Source: JAKFWF01 sp963732635 (lineage in GTDB: Bacteria; Pseudomonadota; Alphaproteobacteria; Rhizobiales; Hyphomicrobiaceae). Taken from it: DNA of 64,000 nt. A model generated the notes under the pieces. That model was not told the origin of the DNA and ran no database searches. It saw nothing but the letters and a program-made list of their open reading frames with translations. Below are positions 44,563-53,377 of this stretch, piece by piece. The stretch lies in assembly GCA_963732635.1 (NCBI GenBank), contig CAVTAL010000014.1:124001-188000 (forward strand). Reading direction: 5' to 3'. The number at the start of each line of letters is the position of its first letter. Position 1 is the stretch's first letter. Both the position numbers and the translations under genes were made by a program.

Positions 44563-45387
44563 CTAGCCGCCCCGCGATCTTGCCGCGACCATCATCGCCA
44601 CGAACGAACGGCAGCTCTGACCGACCGCGCCGCCATGGCGACGGGCAGTATCATTCAGCGCCGAAACGAAGCCGTCATCGAGAGTCGACTGCCCGTCGCC
44701 AATGCGGGCCGAGAACGCCGACACGCAGGCGCCGGCAATGCCGCGTGCGTCGAGCGCCGGCAGCCGCGAAATACCGGCATCGTCGATACCGCGATCGGCG
44801 TCATTGTAGACGGCGGCAAACACCGGATACTTGACCGCCGTCTCGGGCTTGGCGCCAAGCAGGCCGCCATGCGAGGCGGTGACGATGACTTGGCCGGCGT
44901 CTTCCGCTGTCACGAGGCCGTTCGAATCCATGACGATGACGCGAACATTTTCACGCCCTAACTCCGGCATGTTGCGGCGCGCTTCGTGCTCGGCGGGCGG
45001 GCGATCACGCACGACGAGTTCCGCCGCATCGAGCAACGCCATCGCCTCACGCCCGGTCATGCCGACCACGAGGCCGAGCTCGCGAGCCGGCTCATTCACA
45101 TGCGATAGAATTCCATGCGCCAGCATGTGCGCACCCTCGCCGATGCGAGCCGAGCGATGCGATACACACGCGGCTGGTATGCGAACCTCGGTCAAAAGCG
45201 GCAACCCGCTGATGCCCGCCGCCTCGCGACCGATGCCGGCATCGTTGAGAATGACGGCACCGACCTGCTTGTCGGCCGCATACCAGCCGGCATATCGCCC
45301 GCCGTGCGAAGCACAAAGTGCCGCCCGGCCGCGATGTTCGGGCTTCAGATGCGTGACGCTATCGAGAACAAGTGGTGCGCTTGGCAC
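44563..45387 (-). CDS. Protein with two tandem repeats of an unnamed HGG/NDAG/SARIGDG domain
   Basis: 274 residues if started at the GTG at 45387, which fits where similarity between repeats begins; a longer frame to 45549 would run into the dehydrogenase gene. Residues 9-109 and 153-257 are copies of one unit. Each has SHGG (repeat 1 ALCASHGG, 2 VTASHGG), VILNDAGIG against AVYNDADRG, AAGISGLPLL against DAGISRLPAL, and SARIGEG against SARIGDG, followed by SHVNE or SALND. The His, Asp and Arg residues kept in both may be catalytic or binding. No characterised family is recognised. It is divergent from the TPP-dependent dehydrogenase genes. Confidence 0.65.
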   Translation of the reverse strand: MPSAPLVLDSVTHLKPEHRGRAALCASHGGRYAGWYAADKQVGAVILNDAGIGREAAGISGLPLLTEVRIPAACVSHRSARIGEGAHMLAHGILSHVNEPARELGLVVGMTGREAMALLDAAELVVRDRPPAEHEARRNMPELGRENVRVIVMDSNGLVTAEDAGQVIVTASHGGLLGAKPETAVKYPVFAAVYNDADRGIDDAGISRLPALDARGIAGACVSAFSARIGDGQSTLDDGFVSALNDTARRHGGAVGQSCRSFVAMMVAARSRGG

Positions 45388-45505
45388 TGGTTCGGGTCTC
45401 CACGGACTTTCGGCGGCGTCGGCCGGTTGCCGACGCGCGGCTTGATTTTTAGCCGATGCTCCACGATGGTCGACACAAATATTCCATGGGGAGCTAAACG
45501 CCGCG

Positions 45506-46513
45506 ATGGCCAACAAGCCGAAGCCTTCGGGAGCGGGCGACAACATCAAGCGCCTGACCGACCTCTATCGAACCATGGTGCGCATCCGCGCCTTCGAGGA
45601 GACAGCGATCGCGGCACACAAGGCCGGTGAGATTCCGGGACCGCTGCACGTTTCGCTTGGACAGGAAGGCGTCGCAGCCGGTGTATGCGCCGGCCTGCGC
45701 AAGGACGACCGGCTGACGTCCAATCATCGCGGCCACGGCCACGCCATCGCCAAGGGCGCCATCCCCGCCCGCATGATGCTCGAGTTGTACGGCCGCGAGG
45801 GCGGATATTGCGGCGGCAAAGGCGGGTCGATGCACATCGCCGACTTTTCTGTAGGCATGCTCGGCGCCAATGGCGTCGTCACCGGCGGCATCCCGATCGC
45901 GGTCGGCGCGGCGCAGGGCCTCAAGATGCTGAAGTCCGACGCCATCGCGGTTTGCATGTTCGGCGACGGCGCGGTCAATCGCGGCCCGTTCCTCGAAGGC
46001 CTGAACTGGGCCGCGCTCTATAAGCTGCCGGTGTTGTTCGTATGCGAGGACAACGGCGTCGCAGCCTTCACCGCGACCGCCAGCGTCACCGCCGGACCGG
46101 GCGTCGCCGCCCGCTCCGAGTCGCTCGGCGTGCCGGCGGTCAGCATCGACGGCAACGACTGTGTCGCCGTCGACGACACCACGACAAAACTCGTCGCCAA
46201 GATCCGTGCTGGCTCCGGCCCCCAGTTGCTGCATGCCAAGACCTACCGCTGGACCGGCCACACCTCGACCGACGCCGCCCTCTGGCGCGACCCGAAGGAG
46301 GTCGAGGCTGGCAAGGCGCGCGACCCAATCGCGCGGCTGGAAAAGCTGCTCGGCGAGCGCGGACTCGAAGCCACCGACTTCGCCATCATCGCGACGCAGG
46401 CGCACACCGAAATGGAGGAAGCGCGCGATGCCGCCAAGGCCGCGCCCTGGCCAAAGCCCGAAACCGCCTATGCCGACGTTCAAGATGTGGGAGCGGTTGC
46501 ATGGGCCAAGTAG
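45506..46513 (+). CDS. TPP-dependent dehydrogenase E1 alpha subunit (pyruvate/acetoin type)
   Basis: 335 residues. The TPP motif begins FGDGAVNRGPFLEGLNWAAL and ends EDN. TSNHRGHGHAIAKGA and GGKGGSMHIADF are typical of E1 alpha subunits. Together with the beta subunit it decarboxylates a 2-oxo acid or acetoin. The usual E2 lipoyl gene does not follow, so this is not the main pyruvate dehydrogenase locus; an acetoin-type or another 2-oxo-acid substrate is possible. Confidence 0.88.
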   Translation: MANKPKPSGAGDNIKRLTDLYRTMVRIRAFEETAIAAHKAGEIPGPLHVSLGQEGVAAGVCAGLRKDDRLTSNHRGHGHAIAKGAIPARMMLELYGREGGYCGGKGGSMHIADFSVGMLGANGVVTGGIPIAVGAAQGLKMLKSDAIAVCMFGDGAVNRGPFLEGLNWAALYKLPVLFVCEDNGVAAFTATASVTAGPGVAARSESLGVPAVSIDGNDCVAVDDTTTKLVAKIRAGSGPQLLHAKTYRWTGHTSTDAALWRDPKEVEAGKARDPIARLEKLLGERGLEATDFAIIATQAHTEMEEARDAAKAAPWPKPETAYADVQDVGAVAWAK

Positions 46514-47487
46514 GCATGGGTGAAGTAACGCTGATCGAGGCCGGACGCCTCGCCGTGCTGCAGGAAATGCGACGCGATCCGACCGTGTGGGTGCTGGGCG
46601 AGGACGTCGCGCGCGGCGGCCTGTGGGGCCAGTACAAGGATTTTCTGGCAGAGTTCGGTCCCGATCGCGTGCTGTCGACGCCGATCTCGGAGTCGACGAT
46701 CATGGGTGCCGGCCTCGGCGCGGCCCTCGTCGGCACACGGCCAATCATCGAGATGCGCATTTTCGATTTCGTGATGTGCGCCATGGACGAGTTGGTCAAC
46801 CAGATCGCCAAGGTGCGCTACATGTTCGGCGGTCAGGCCAAGCCCGCCGTCGTCGTGCGCATGCCGCACGGCATGTGGCGCAACTCCGCCGCCCAGCACA
46901 GCCAGATGCTGGAAGCGTGGTTCACTCATCTGCCGGGCGTGATCGTCGTGGCACCTGCCACCGCCGAAGACGAAGCCGGCCTGCTGGTGTCGGCCATCCG
47001 CTCCGACGATCCGGTGCTGTTCTTCGATCCCAAGGACCTATGGCAGGCGACCGGCGTGATCGCCGACAAAATCGAACCGATACCGTTCGGCAAGGCGCGG
47101 CAATTCTCGAAGGGCGACGCGATCACGCTCGTCACCTGGTCGGCGCTGGTGCCGAAGGCGGTCGAGGCGGTGGCGTTACTCGCCAAGGACGGCATCGCGG
47201 TCGATGCCTACGATCTGCGCACGCTGTGGCCGTGGGACGAGGATGCCATCGTCGCCTCGGTGAAGCGCACCGGCCGTTTGCTGGTGACGCACGAAGCGGT
47301 CGAGGTCGGCGGCTTCGGCGGCGAAATCGTCGCCCGCGTGATCGAGCGCTTGGGCCCGCAGAACGTCAAAGCCGCCAAGCGCCTCGGCGCGCCCCGGTTG
47401 CCGATCCCGTTCGCGCCGCCGCTCGAAACCCAGGTCCGCGTGACGACCGACAAGATCGTCGCCAAGGTGAAGGGGATGATGGGGTAG
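46501..47487 (+). CDS. TPP-dependent dehydrogenase E1 beta subunit
   Basis: 328 residues starting at the ATG at 46501, which has GGGAG eight bases upstream and overlaps the alpha stop by 13 bases; an ATG at 46516 is the alternative. Signatures are VLGEDVARGGLWGQY, TPISESTIMGAGLGAAL, RMPHGMWRNSAAQHSQMLE and LVTHEAVEVGGFGGEI. It forms the alpha2beta2 E1 with the preceding gene. Transcription may end at a hairpin-like TTTCCC...GGGAAA (47498-47527). Confidence 0.9.
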   Translation: MGQVGMGEVTLIEAGRLAVLQEMRRDPTVWVLGEDVARGGLWGQYKDFLAEFGPDRVLSTPISESTIMGAGLGAALVGTRPIIEMRIFDFVMCAMDELVNQIAKVRYMFGGQAKPAVVVRMPHGMWRNSAAQHSQMLEAWFTHLPGVIVVAPATAEDEAGLLVSAIRSDDPVLFFDPKDLWQATGVIADKIEPIPFGKARQFSKGDAITLVTWSALVPKAVEAVALLAKDGIAVDAYDLRTLWPWDEDAIVASVKRTGRLLVTHEAVEVGGFGGEIVARVIERLGPQNVKAAKRLGAPRLPIPFAPPLETQVRVTTDKIVAKVKGMMG

Positions 47488-48022
47488 GGGTGGCACTTTT
47501 CCCACTCCCCCTCGGGGATAAGGGAAATGCAGCGCGCGACCTCACGCCACCACCGAGTTATCCACGCCTCGCCGCACCCATGCGATACTGCACGTGTTCC
47601 GCTTCACCAAGGGCGCGCTTCGAAGGCGTTCAAAAGTGCGGAGGCGGAATGGACGGTCCGGAGGGTGTTGCGGTCACGCGCCGCGCCCTGCCGGAGGGTT
47701 CCGTGCACCCCACAAGTGTGCGAGTAAAGGGGAAGCCCACACCAGCTCGCTGAAGCACGGGGGGACCCTAAAATCCGTTCGAGCAATGGGGTGGCCCTGG
47801 GCCACTTGAATTGAAGATACTGCGGAAGACCGCCGTGGACCACGGCCACCCCGCTCTCCCTCGGATGAGGGGGAAAATGAAAATCACAGAGCAAGCAAAG
47901 GCAAATCAGCCCTCGTTGGTTGTATAGATCGCCATTCGTCATCGGCGCGCCAACACGACAGATGAAATCACAGCCGGTCTCGGCTACAATGCCCCAAACC
48001 CAAGTCAGGATACCCGCCGCCA
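47488..48022. other. Intergenic region, 535 bases, no credible gene
   Basis: After the dehydrogenase terminator-like sequence the region has several short inverted repeats, including GTGGCCCTGGGCCAC near 47791-47805. A minus-strand frame (47604-48023) is open but has a composition unlike a protein. It resembles the interspersed repeat debris common in rhizobial genomes; copies elsewhere would be needed to prove it. Confidence 0.4.
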
Positions 48023-48259
48023 ATGCCCATGGAAGCCAGCGACATCGAAAAACTGATCCGCGCCAAATTTCCCGACGCCGAGATCGTGATCAAGGATCTG
48101 GCCGGCGACGGCGATCACTTCGCCGCGCACGTCGTCGCGTCCGCCTTCAAGGGGAAGAGCCGGGTGCAACAGCACCAGATGGTCTACGAGGCACTCGACG
48201 GCCGGATGGGCGGCGTACTCCACGCCCTGGCGCTGACCACCGCCGCCCCGACCGATTGA
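48023..48259 (+). CDS. BolA/IbaG family protein
   Basis: 78 residues: EASDIEKLIRAKFPDAEI, GDGDHFAAHVVASAF and SRVQQHQMVYEALDGRMGG. The conserved His in the GDGDHF and VQQHQ regions are candidate ligands for a shared Fe-S cluster. Partner is the monothiol glutaredoxin 112 bases downstream, the classic BolA-Grx pair that handles Fe-S clusters. An ATG at 48029 is an alternative start. Confidence 0.9.
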   Translation: MPMEASDIEKLIRAKFPDAEIVIKDLAGDGDHFAAHVVASAFKGKSRVQQHQMVYEALDGRMGGVLHALALTTAAPTD

Positions 48260-48371
48260 CGAGCGACATTCAGTGGCGTCATCTTGCCGCCGCACACACC
48301 AACGCTTATTTGCGGTCGAGTGAAATCGATCGCAACCCCGTCGCCGAACCCATACAGGATGAGACCGCCAG

Positions 48372-48737
48372 ATGACCGACACCGCCACCGACCAGACAGC
48401 CGTCCACGACTGGATCCGCAAGACCATCGCGTCGAACGACGTGGTGCTGTTCATGAAGGGCACCTCAAAGTTCCCGCAGTGCGGCTTCTCGGCCCAGGTA
48501 ACGCAGATGCTCAACCACCTCGGCGTGCCGTTCAAGGACGTCAACGTACTCGACGACATGGGCATCCGCGAGGGCATCAAGAGCTTCACCAACTGGCCGA
48601 CAATCCCGCAACTCTACGTCAAGGGCGAGTTCGTCGGTGGCTGCGACATCGTCCGCGAGATGTTCCAGGAAGGCGAGTTGCATCAGTTGATCCACGACAA
48701 GGGCATCCCGCACACCAATCACGGCCACCACGCCTAA
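48372..48737 (+). CDS. grxD: Monothiol glutaredoxin (Grx4 type)
   Basis: 121 residues. VVLFMKGTSKFPQCGFSAQV contains the CGFS active site; NWPTIPQLYVKGEFVGGCDI is the glutathione-binding and C-terminal block. Such glutaredoxins bind a bridging 2Fe-2S cluster and pair with BolA, here encoded just upstream. The tail ends in a His-rich GHHA. Confidence 0.95.
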   Translation: MTDTATDQTAVHDWIRKTIASNDVVLFMKGTSKFPQCGFSAQVTQMLNHLGVPFKDVNVLDDMGIREGIKSFTNWPTIPQLYVKGEFVGGCDIVREMFQEGELHQLIHDKGIPHTNHGHHA

Positions 48738-48748
48738 GTGCAGAAGGG

Positions 48749-48810
48749 AATGGGGAGTTGGGAATGGGGAGTAGGTTCGTGTTTCAACTCCCTACTCCCA
48801 ACTCCCCATT
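48749..48810. repeat. Inverted repeat between grxD and the PqiA-like gene
   Basis: AATGGGGAGTTGGGA (48749-48763) pairs perfectly with TCCCAACTCCCCATT (48796-48810). A second GGGGAGTAGG lies inside the left arm and also matches the right arm. It begins 12 bases after the grxD stop and ends 12 bases before the next ATG, so the right arm covers the ribosome binding region. It may be a terminator and a mobile palindromic repeat. Confidence 0.7.
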
Positions 48811-48822
48811 TCCTTCATTGCC

Positions 48823-49839
48823 ATGACCCTCGGCGGACGACGGTTCCTGCTCAGTCTCGCCATCGTCGGCGCCAGCGTGTGTCTGGCGCTCGGCGTGAAT
48901 TTGCCAATCATCAAGCTCACCAAATACGTTTTCTGGTCGACGGAGCACTCGCTGATCTCGACGGTCAGGGCGTTGATCCGCGACGGCCAGTACTTTCTCG
49001 GCGGCACCGTGCTGGTGTTCTCGATCATCTTCCCGGTGCTGAAGCTGCTCTATCTGCTGCTGGTCTCGACGCTGCCGAACCTGGAAATCAAGCGCCAAGG
49101 ACGGCGATTGAGGGCACTCGAATGGCTCGGCAAATGGTCGATGCACGACGTGCTGGTGCTGGCGTTGACGATTTTCTTCATCAAGAGCCAGGGCATCTAC
49201 GACGCGGCGAGCCTGTCGGGTGTCTACTTCTTCACCGCGGCCGTCATGCTGATGATCCTGTCCTACGCCTGGCTCCGGCAGGACGGCAGCGAAGCGGCGC
49301 TGGCACCGGAGAATGAGCCGGTCAAGGATGCGCCGATTTCGGTATTCCGCAACTTCGGCCTCAGCTTCCTGATCATCCTGGCGACCGTGTTCTTCGCGCT
49401 CGGCATCATACTGCCGGTGATCCGCTTCACCACGGTCTATGTGTGGACCAACGAGCACTCGATCGCGACCATCATCTGGGCGCTCTACAAGAATGAGGAA
49501 TTCTTCCTCTGCATCGTACTGTTCGCGTTCTCGTTCTTTTTTCCATTCCTGAAGCTGTTCTACCTGCTGACGCTTGTCACCTCGCCAGATCTCGACCCGG
49601 CGTTCCGCGCTCGCTCGATTTCGACGATGGAATGGCTCGGCCGCTATTCGATGACCGACGTCATGGTCCTGGCGTTGATGATTTTCTACGTCAATTCCTC
49701 AGGCTACACGGAAGCGACGGTAATGCCGGGAGTGTATTTCTTCGCCGCCTCGGCATTGATGACGATGCTGGCTTATGGCTGGGCCAACGTTGTGCCGCCG
49801 CGCCGCAACCGGACGCAGCAGCCAGCCGCGCCGGCCTGA
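48823..49839 (+). CDS. PqiA-like (paraquat-inducible protein A) membrane protein
   Basis: 338 residues made of two similar halves, each with four membrane segments. LGVNLPIIKLTKYVFWSTEH and LGIILPVIRFTTVYVWTNEH correspond, as do LKLLYLLLVS and LKLFYLLTLV, and SMHDVLVLALTIFF and SMTDVMVLALMIFY. PqiA proteins work with MCE-domain PqiB in lipid transport between membranes; no pqiB is nearby. The cysteine pairs found in some PqiA proteins are absent here. Confidence 0.8.
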   Translation: MTLGGRRFLLSLAIVGASVCLALGVNLPIIKLTKYVFWSTEHSLISTVRALIRDGQYFLGGTVLVFSIIFPVLKLLYLLLVSTLPNLEIKRQGRRLRALEWLGKWSMHDVLVLALTIFFIKSQGIYDAASLSGVYFFTAAVMLMILSYAWLRQDGSEAALAPENEPVKDAPISVFRNFGLSFLIILATVFFALGIILPVIRFTTVYVWTNEHSIATIIWALYKNEEFFLCIVLFAFSFFFPFLKLFYLLTLVTSPDLDPAFRARSISTMEWLGRYSMTDVMVLALMIFYVNSSGYTEATVMPGVYFFAASALMTMLAYGWANVVPPRRNRTQQPAAPA

Positions 49840-49886
49840 AGCCTCAAGTTGGTCTGCTCCAGTCGAGCATTTTATGATCACTGTTA

Positions 49887-49908
49887 ACGCCGGCTTAGGC
49901 CGGTGCCT
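49887..49908 (+). terminator. Weak hairpin after the PqiA-like gene
   Basis: ACGCCGGC and GCCGGTG pair imperfectly around a TTAG loop and are followed by CCTTT. It lies between the PqiA-like stop and the polysaccharide cluster. Weak evidence. Confidence 0.3.
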
Positions 49909-49943
49909 TTAGCGTCGAGCGATCCCGCGGGGAGTGGAAGCCG

Positions 49944-50949
49944 ATGCAGCGACAATTTCCGGTCGACGTCTCGATCGTCGTCGTGAGCTACAACACGCGC
50001 GATCTGACGGTCGCCTGCCTCGAACTCGGTCGCGGCCGAGACGCGCGATGTCACTTACGAGGTTCTGACGATCGACAACGCCTCAAGCGACGGATCGGCC
50101 GCCGCGCTGCGGGCCCATCCCCTTGGCTCCAACCTGCTGGCGTCGCCCGAGAACCTAGGCTTTGCCCGAGCCAACAATGTCGCCGCACGTCGGGCGACCG
50201 GCGAATACATCCTGCTCTTAAACCCCGATACAGTGATCCTTGAGGGCGCCATCGACCGCCTCGTCGCCTTCGCCCGCGCCAATCCGAAGGCCGGCATCTG
50301 GGGCGGCCGCACGTTGTTTGCCGACGGCAGGCTCAATCCGTCGTCGTGCTGGGGCCGCATGACGCCGTGGAACCTCTTGTGTCGCGCATCTGGCCTGACC
50401 GGCTTGTTTGCGGGCACCACCTTCTTCAACGGCGAAGCCTACGGTGGATGGCAACGCGACACGGTGGCTGAAGTCGACATCGTGTCGGGCTGCTTCCTGC
50501 TGATCCGCCGGTCGCTGTGGGAAGAACTCGGCGGCTTCGACCCCGCCTTCTTCATGTACGGCGAGGAAGCCGACCTGTGCCTCAGGGCAGGCAAGCGCGG
50601 TGTCCGGCCGATGATCACGCCAACCGCGACCATCATCCACCTGGGTGGCGCTTCCGAGCGTACCCGCGCCGCCAAGATGATCAAGCTGCTGGCCGCAAAG
50701 GCCACACTTGTGCGCCACCATTGGTATCCACGATTGGCATCCTTGGGCGTATTATTGCTGGCAGTCTGGCCGCTCAGCCGGTGGCTGGCGCTGACGGTGG
50801 CCGGGGCCCTCCTCCCCCCCTCCCCCGCCAGGACCGAAAGCGCCGCGATCTGGCGCGAGATCTGGCAGCGACGCGGAGAATGGGTCGTTGGCTATGTGGC
50901 GGATCGGCCGAAATCGATGGCCGAGCCGCAAACGTCAATGAACCGTTAA
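49944..50949 (+). CDS. Glycosyltransferase family 2, frame broken by one base
   Basis: The N-terminus VDVSIVVVSYNTRDLTVACL reads from 49944. A one-base insertion near 50023-50026 shifts the rest, which continues SVAAETRDVTYEVLTIDNAS, then ANNVAARRATGEYILLLNPD and VSGCFLLIRRSLWEELGGFD with MYGEEADLCLRA. This is the WbbL-like rhamnosyltransferase group with a C-terminal hydrophobic helix (LASLGVLLLAVWPL). It probably adds a sugar to a lipid-linked surface polysaccharide. It starts a four-gene cluster. Confidence 0.83.
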
Positions 50950-50981
50950 CCCTGACGCACCTAGGCTCAGAATCACCCAAC

Positions 50982-51848
50982 ATGACGCCTCAGGACGAGA
51001 TTGCCAGAATGACTGACGCCCTTGAAGTTGCGCGCCAGACGCTGGATCGAACGCAGGATCGCGTCGCCGTCCGGCCGCGCAAGCGCTTCACGATCGCGAC
51101 CCTGGTCAACAACCGCACCCACTACGACGAAATGCTGGCTTCGTTCGAGGACGGCGGCTTCGAACGCAGCGATTGTGAATACCTGTTCGTCGACAACACC
51201 GGCTCCGAGCAGACCTGCGCCTTTCGCGGCCTCGACCGGCTTCTGGCCGAAGCCACAGGCGATTATGTCATCTTGTGCCACCAGGACGTGCGGATCGTCG
51301 ACGACGGCCGCCACGAACTCGAAACACGCCTGGCCCAACTCGATGCGCTCGATCCGATGTGGGCGGTCGCCGGTAACGCCGGTGGCGTCTCCCCGGGCAA
51401 GCTTGCCATCCGCATCACCGACCCGCACGGCGCCAATCAGAAAGTCGGCACCCTGCCGGCAAAAGTGATGAGCCTCGACGAGAATTTCATGGTGGTGAAG
51501 CGTCAGGCCCGCCTGTCGTTTTCGCGCGACCTGAGCGGCTTTCACTTCTACGGCGCCGACCTGTGCCTGGTCGCCGATGTACTCGGCTACACCACATACG
51601 TCATCGATTTCCACCTTGAGCACCTCAGTGGCGGCATAAAGGGCGCGTCGTTTGCTACTATGGAAGCTGCATTCAGCGCCAAGTGGGGTCGCGCTTTCCG
51701 CCCCCGATTCCTGCAGACCACCTGCAGCCTGATCAGCCTGACCGGCGACAGCCTGACGCGCATGCTCGGCCGGGTTGCCGCCCCCTCGCTGTCGCGCATC
51801 ACAAAGCGCTTGCCGTCCGCCGCCGGCTGGAGCCGTAGATCCGCCTGA
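50982..51848 (+). CDS. Glycosyltransferase-like protein
   Basis: 288 residues from the ATG at 50982 (an ATG at 51009 is also possible). FTIATLVNNRTHYDEMLASF, YLFVDNTGSEQTCAFRG and ATGDYVILCHQDVRI follow the GT-A fold pattern, with HQDVRI in the place of the usual DxD; VIDFHLEHLSGGIKGASF is near the C-terminus. Probably a sugar transferase of the same surface polysaccharide pathway. It shares an ATGA overlap with the flippase gene. Confidence 0.7.
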   Translation: MTPQDEIARMTDALEVARQTLDRTQDRVAVRPRKRFTIATLVNNRTHYDEMLASFEDGGFERSDCEYLFVDNTGSEQTCAFRGLDRLLAEATGDYVILCHQDVRIVDDGRHELETRLAQLDALDPMWAVAGNAGGVSPGKLAIRITDPHGANQKVGTLPAKVMSLDENFMVVKRQARLSFSRDLSGFHFYGADLCLVADVLGYTTYVIDFHLEHLSGGIKGASFATMEAAFSAKWGRAFRPRFLQTTCSLISLTGDSLTRMLGRVAAPSLSRITKRLPSAAGWSRRSA

Positions 51849-53377
51849 TGCCGAATAGCCCCACGCCAGAGCTTCCGACCGGCCAGCGCCTCAATCGCCA
51901 ATTGGGGCGGCAAGGCGCAATGCTTTTTTCCGGCTTCGCAGTTGCCCAGATCTGCTCGTTCGCACGCAACGCGATCATCGGCTACTGGCTGTCGCGGGGC
52001 GACTTCGGCATCGCCGCGACGATTACGATCGCATTGCAGATGCTGGAGACATTGAGCGACCTCGGCGCCGACCGGTTGCTCGTGCAGGCGGTCGATGGCG
52101 ATGACCCGCGGTTGATGGCGGCAGCGCACGCCACACTGGTGATGCGTGGCATCCTGACCGCGGCGCTGTTGTTCCTGACCGCCGGCTTCGTCGTCGAGTT
52201 CTTCGGCATCGCGGACGCCAAGTCGGCTTTCCAGCTCGCGAGCCTGGTGCCACTGATCAAATCCTTGATGCACCTCGACTCGCGACGCCAACAGCGTGGC
52301 CTGCAGAACCGCAACTACATGATCGTGGAAGTCCTGCCGCAGGCGATCGCGCTGCTCGTTACCGTGCCTTGCTTGTACCTGACGCGCAATTACAGCGCGG
52401 TTGTCTGGGTTGCGATCCTGCAAGCGCTGCTGTCGGTGTTGTTGTCGCAGCTGTTGGCGAAGCGGCCCTATGTGCTTGGCCTGGAGACGGAGCCCGTAAA
52501 GCGGCTGATCGCCTTCGGCTGGCCGATCTGGCTGAGTGCTTTCCCGCTAGTTGTCGTCTATCAGGGTGATCGCGTCATCGTCGGCCGGCTACTCGGCATG
52601 GATGCCCTGGCCGGCTACTCGGCGGCCTTCATGGTCGCAATGGTGCCGGGATTGCTGGCCGCCAAGATCGGACACGCGCTTTTCCTGCCACTGCTGTCCG
52701 CCAAGCGCGGCGACGCACGCGCCTTTTTCCAGCGCTATCTAGTGATGTTCGAGGGCACCAGCATCGCGGCCGCAGCCTATGTAGTCGCGTTTGTCGTCGC
52801 CGGTGGCGACGTGATGCCACTGGCGTTCGGACCGCACTATGTCGGCCTCGGCGGCGTTATCAGTTTTCTCGCCGCGATGTGGGCGTTACGCATGGTGCAG
52901 TCTATTCCGGGCATGGCCCTGATGGCGCAAGGTGAAACCCGGCCGCTGCTGATCGCCGGCATCATCCGCGCGTCGGCACTCATACTCGCGTGGTTCGCCG
53001 TGACCAATGGCCTCGGCTTGACGGGTGTCGCCGCAGCCGGCGTCGCCGGTGAATTCATCACCATCACCTATGTCTTGCTGCGCACCGCGCGTGGTGCTGC
53101 AGGCATTGCGAGGGCCACCTTCGCCCGCGCGATGTTCCCGATCCTGGCCGGAGCGACGGCCGCCGCTTGCGCCTGGACCTGGCCGGTCACCGGCAGCCTT
53201 TGGGTCTCGGGTCCTGTCGCCTTGGTGCTTTGTGTCAGTGCCACCCTGTTCGGGCTGGCCGTGATGCCGGGAATCCGACTTTTCATCGAGACGCAAATCG
53301 ACGGCCACACGGCGGCGGCGCCGGCAACTGAAAACACCGCAAGCGCGGAGGGCACCTATGTCGCGACACGAGCCTGA
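51848..53377 (+). CDS. Wzx-like polysaccharide flippase
   Basis: 509 residues with about 12-14 membrane segments, of the MATE/MVF-like oligosaccharide exporter type. It begins GQRLNRQLGRQGAMLFSGFA; NAIIGYWLSRGDFGIAATIT and WPIWLSAFPLVVVYQGDRVI follow. It would move lipid-linked sugar units across the inner membrane. Both ends overlap neighbours (ATGA at 51848; start of the next gene at 53358), so the cluster is one operon. Confidence 0.87.
   Translation: MPNSPTPELPTGQRLNRQLGRQGAMLFSGFAVAQICSFARNAIIGYWLSRGDFGIAATITIALQMLETLSDLGADRLLVQAVDGDDPRLMAAAHATLVMRGILTAALLFLTAGFVVEFFGIADAKSAFQLASLVPLIKSLMHLDSRRQQRGLQNRNYMIVEVLPQAIALLVTVPCLYLTRNYSAVVWVAILQALLSVLLSQLLAKRPYVLGLETEPVKRLIAFGWPIWLSAFPLVVVYQGDRVIVGRLLGMDALAGYSAAFMVAMVPGLLAAKIGHALFLPLLSAKRGDARAFFQRYLVMFEGTSIAAAAYVVAFVVAGGDVMPLAFGPHYVGLGGVISFLAAMWALRMVQSIPGMALMAQGETRPLLIAGIIRASALILAWFAVTNGLGLTGVAAAGVAGEFITITYVLLRTARGAAGIARATFARAMFPILAGATAAACAWTWPVTGSLWVSGPVALVLCVSATLFGLAVMPGIRLFIETQIDGHTAAAPATENTASAEGTYVATRA

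Noticed and set aside
47604..48023. A 139-codon minus-strand frame upstream of bolA
   Set aside because: Composition unlike a protein and no start signal; described as intergenic.
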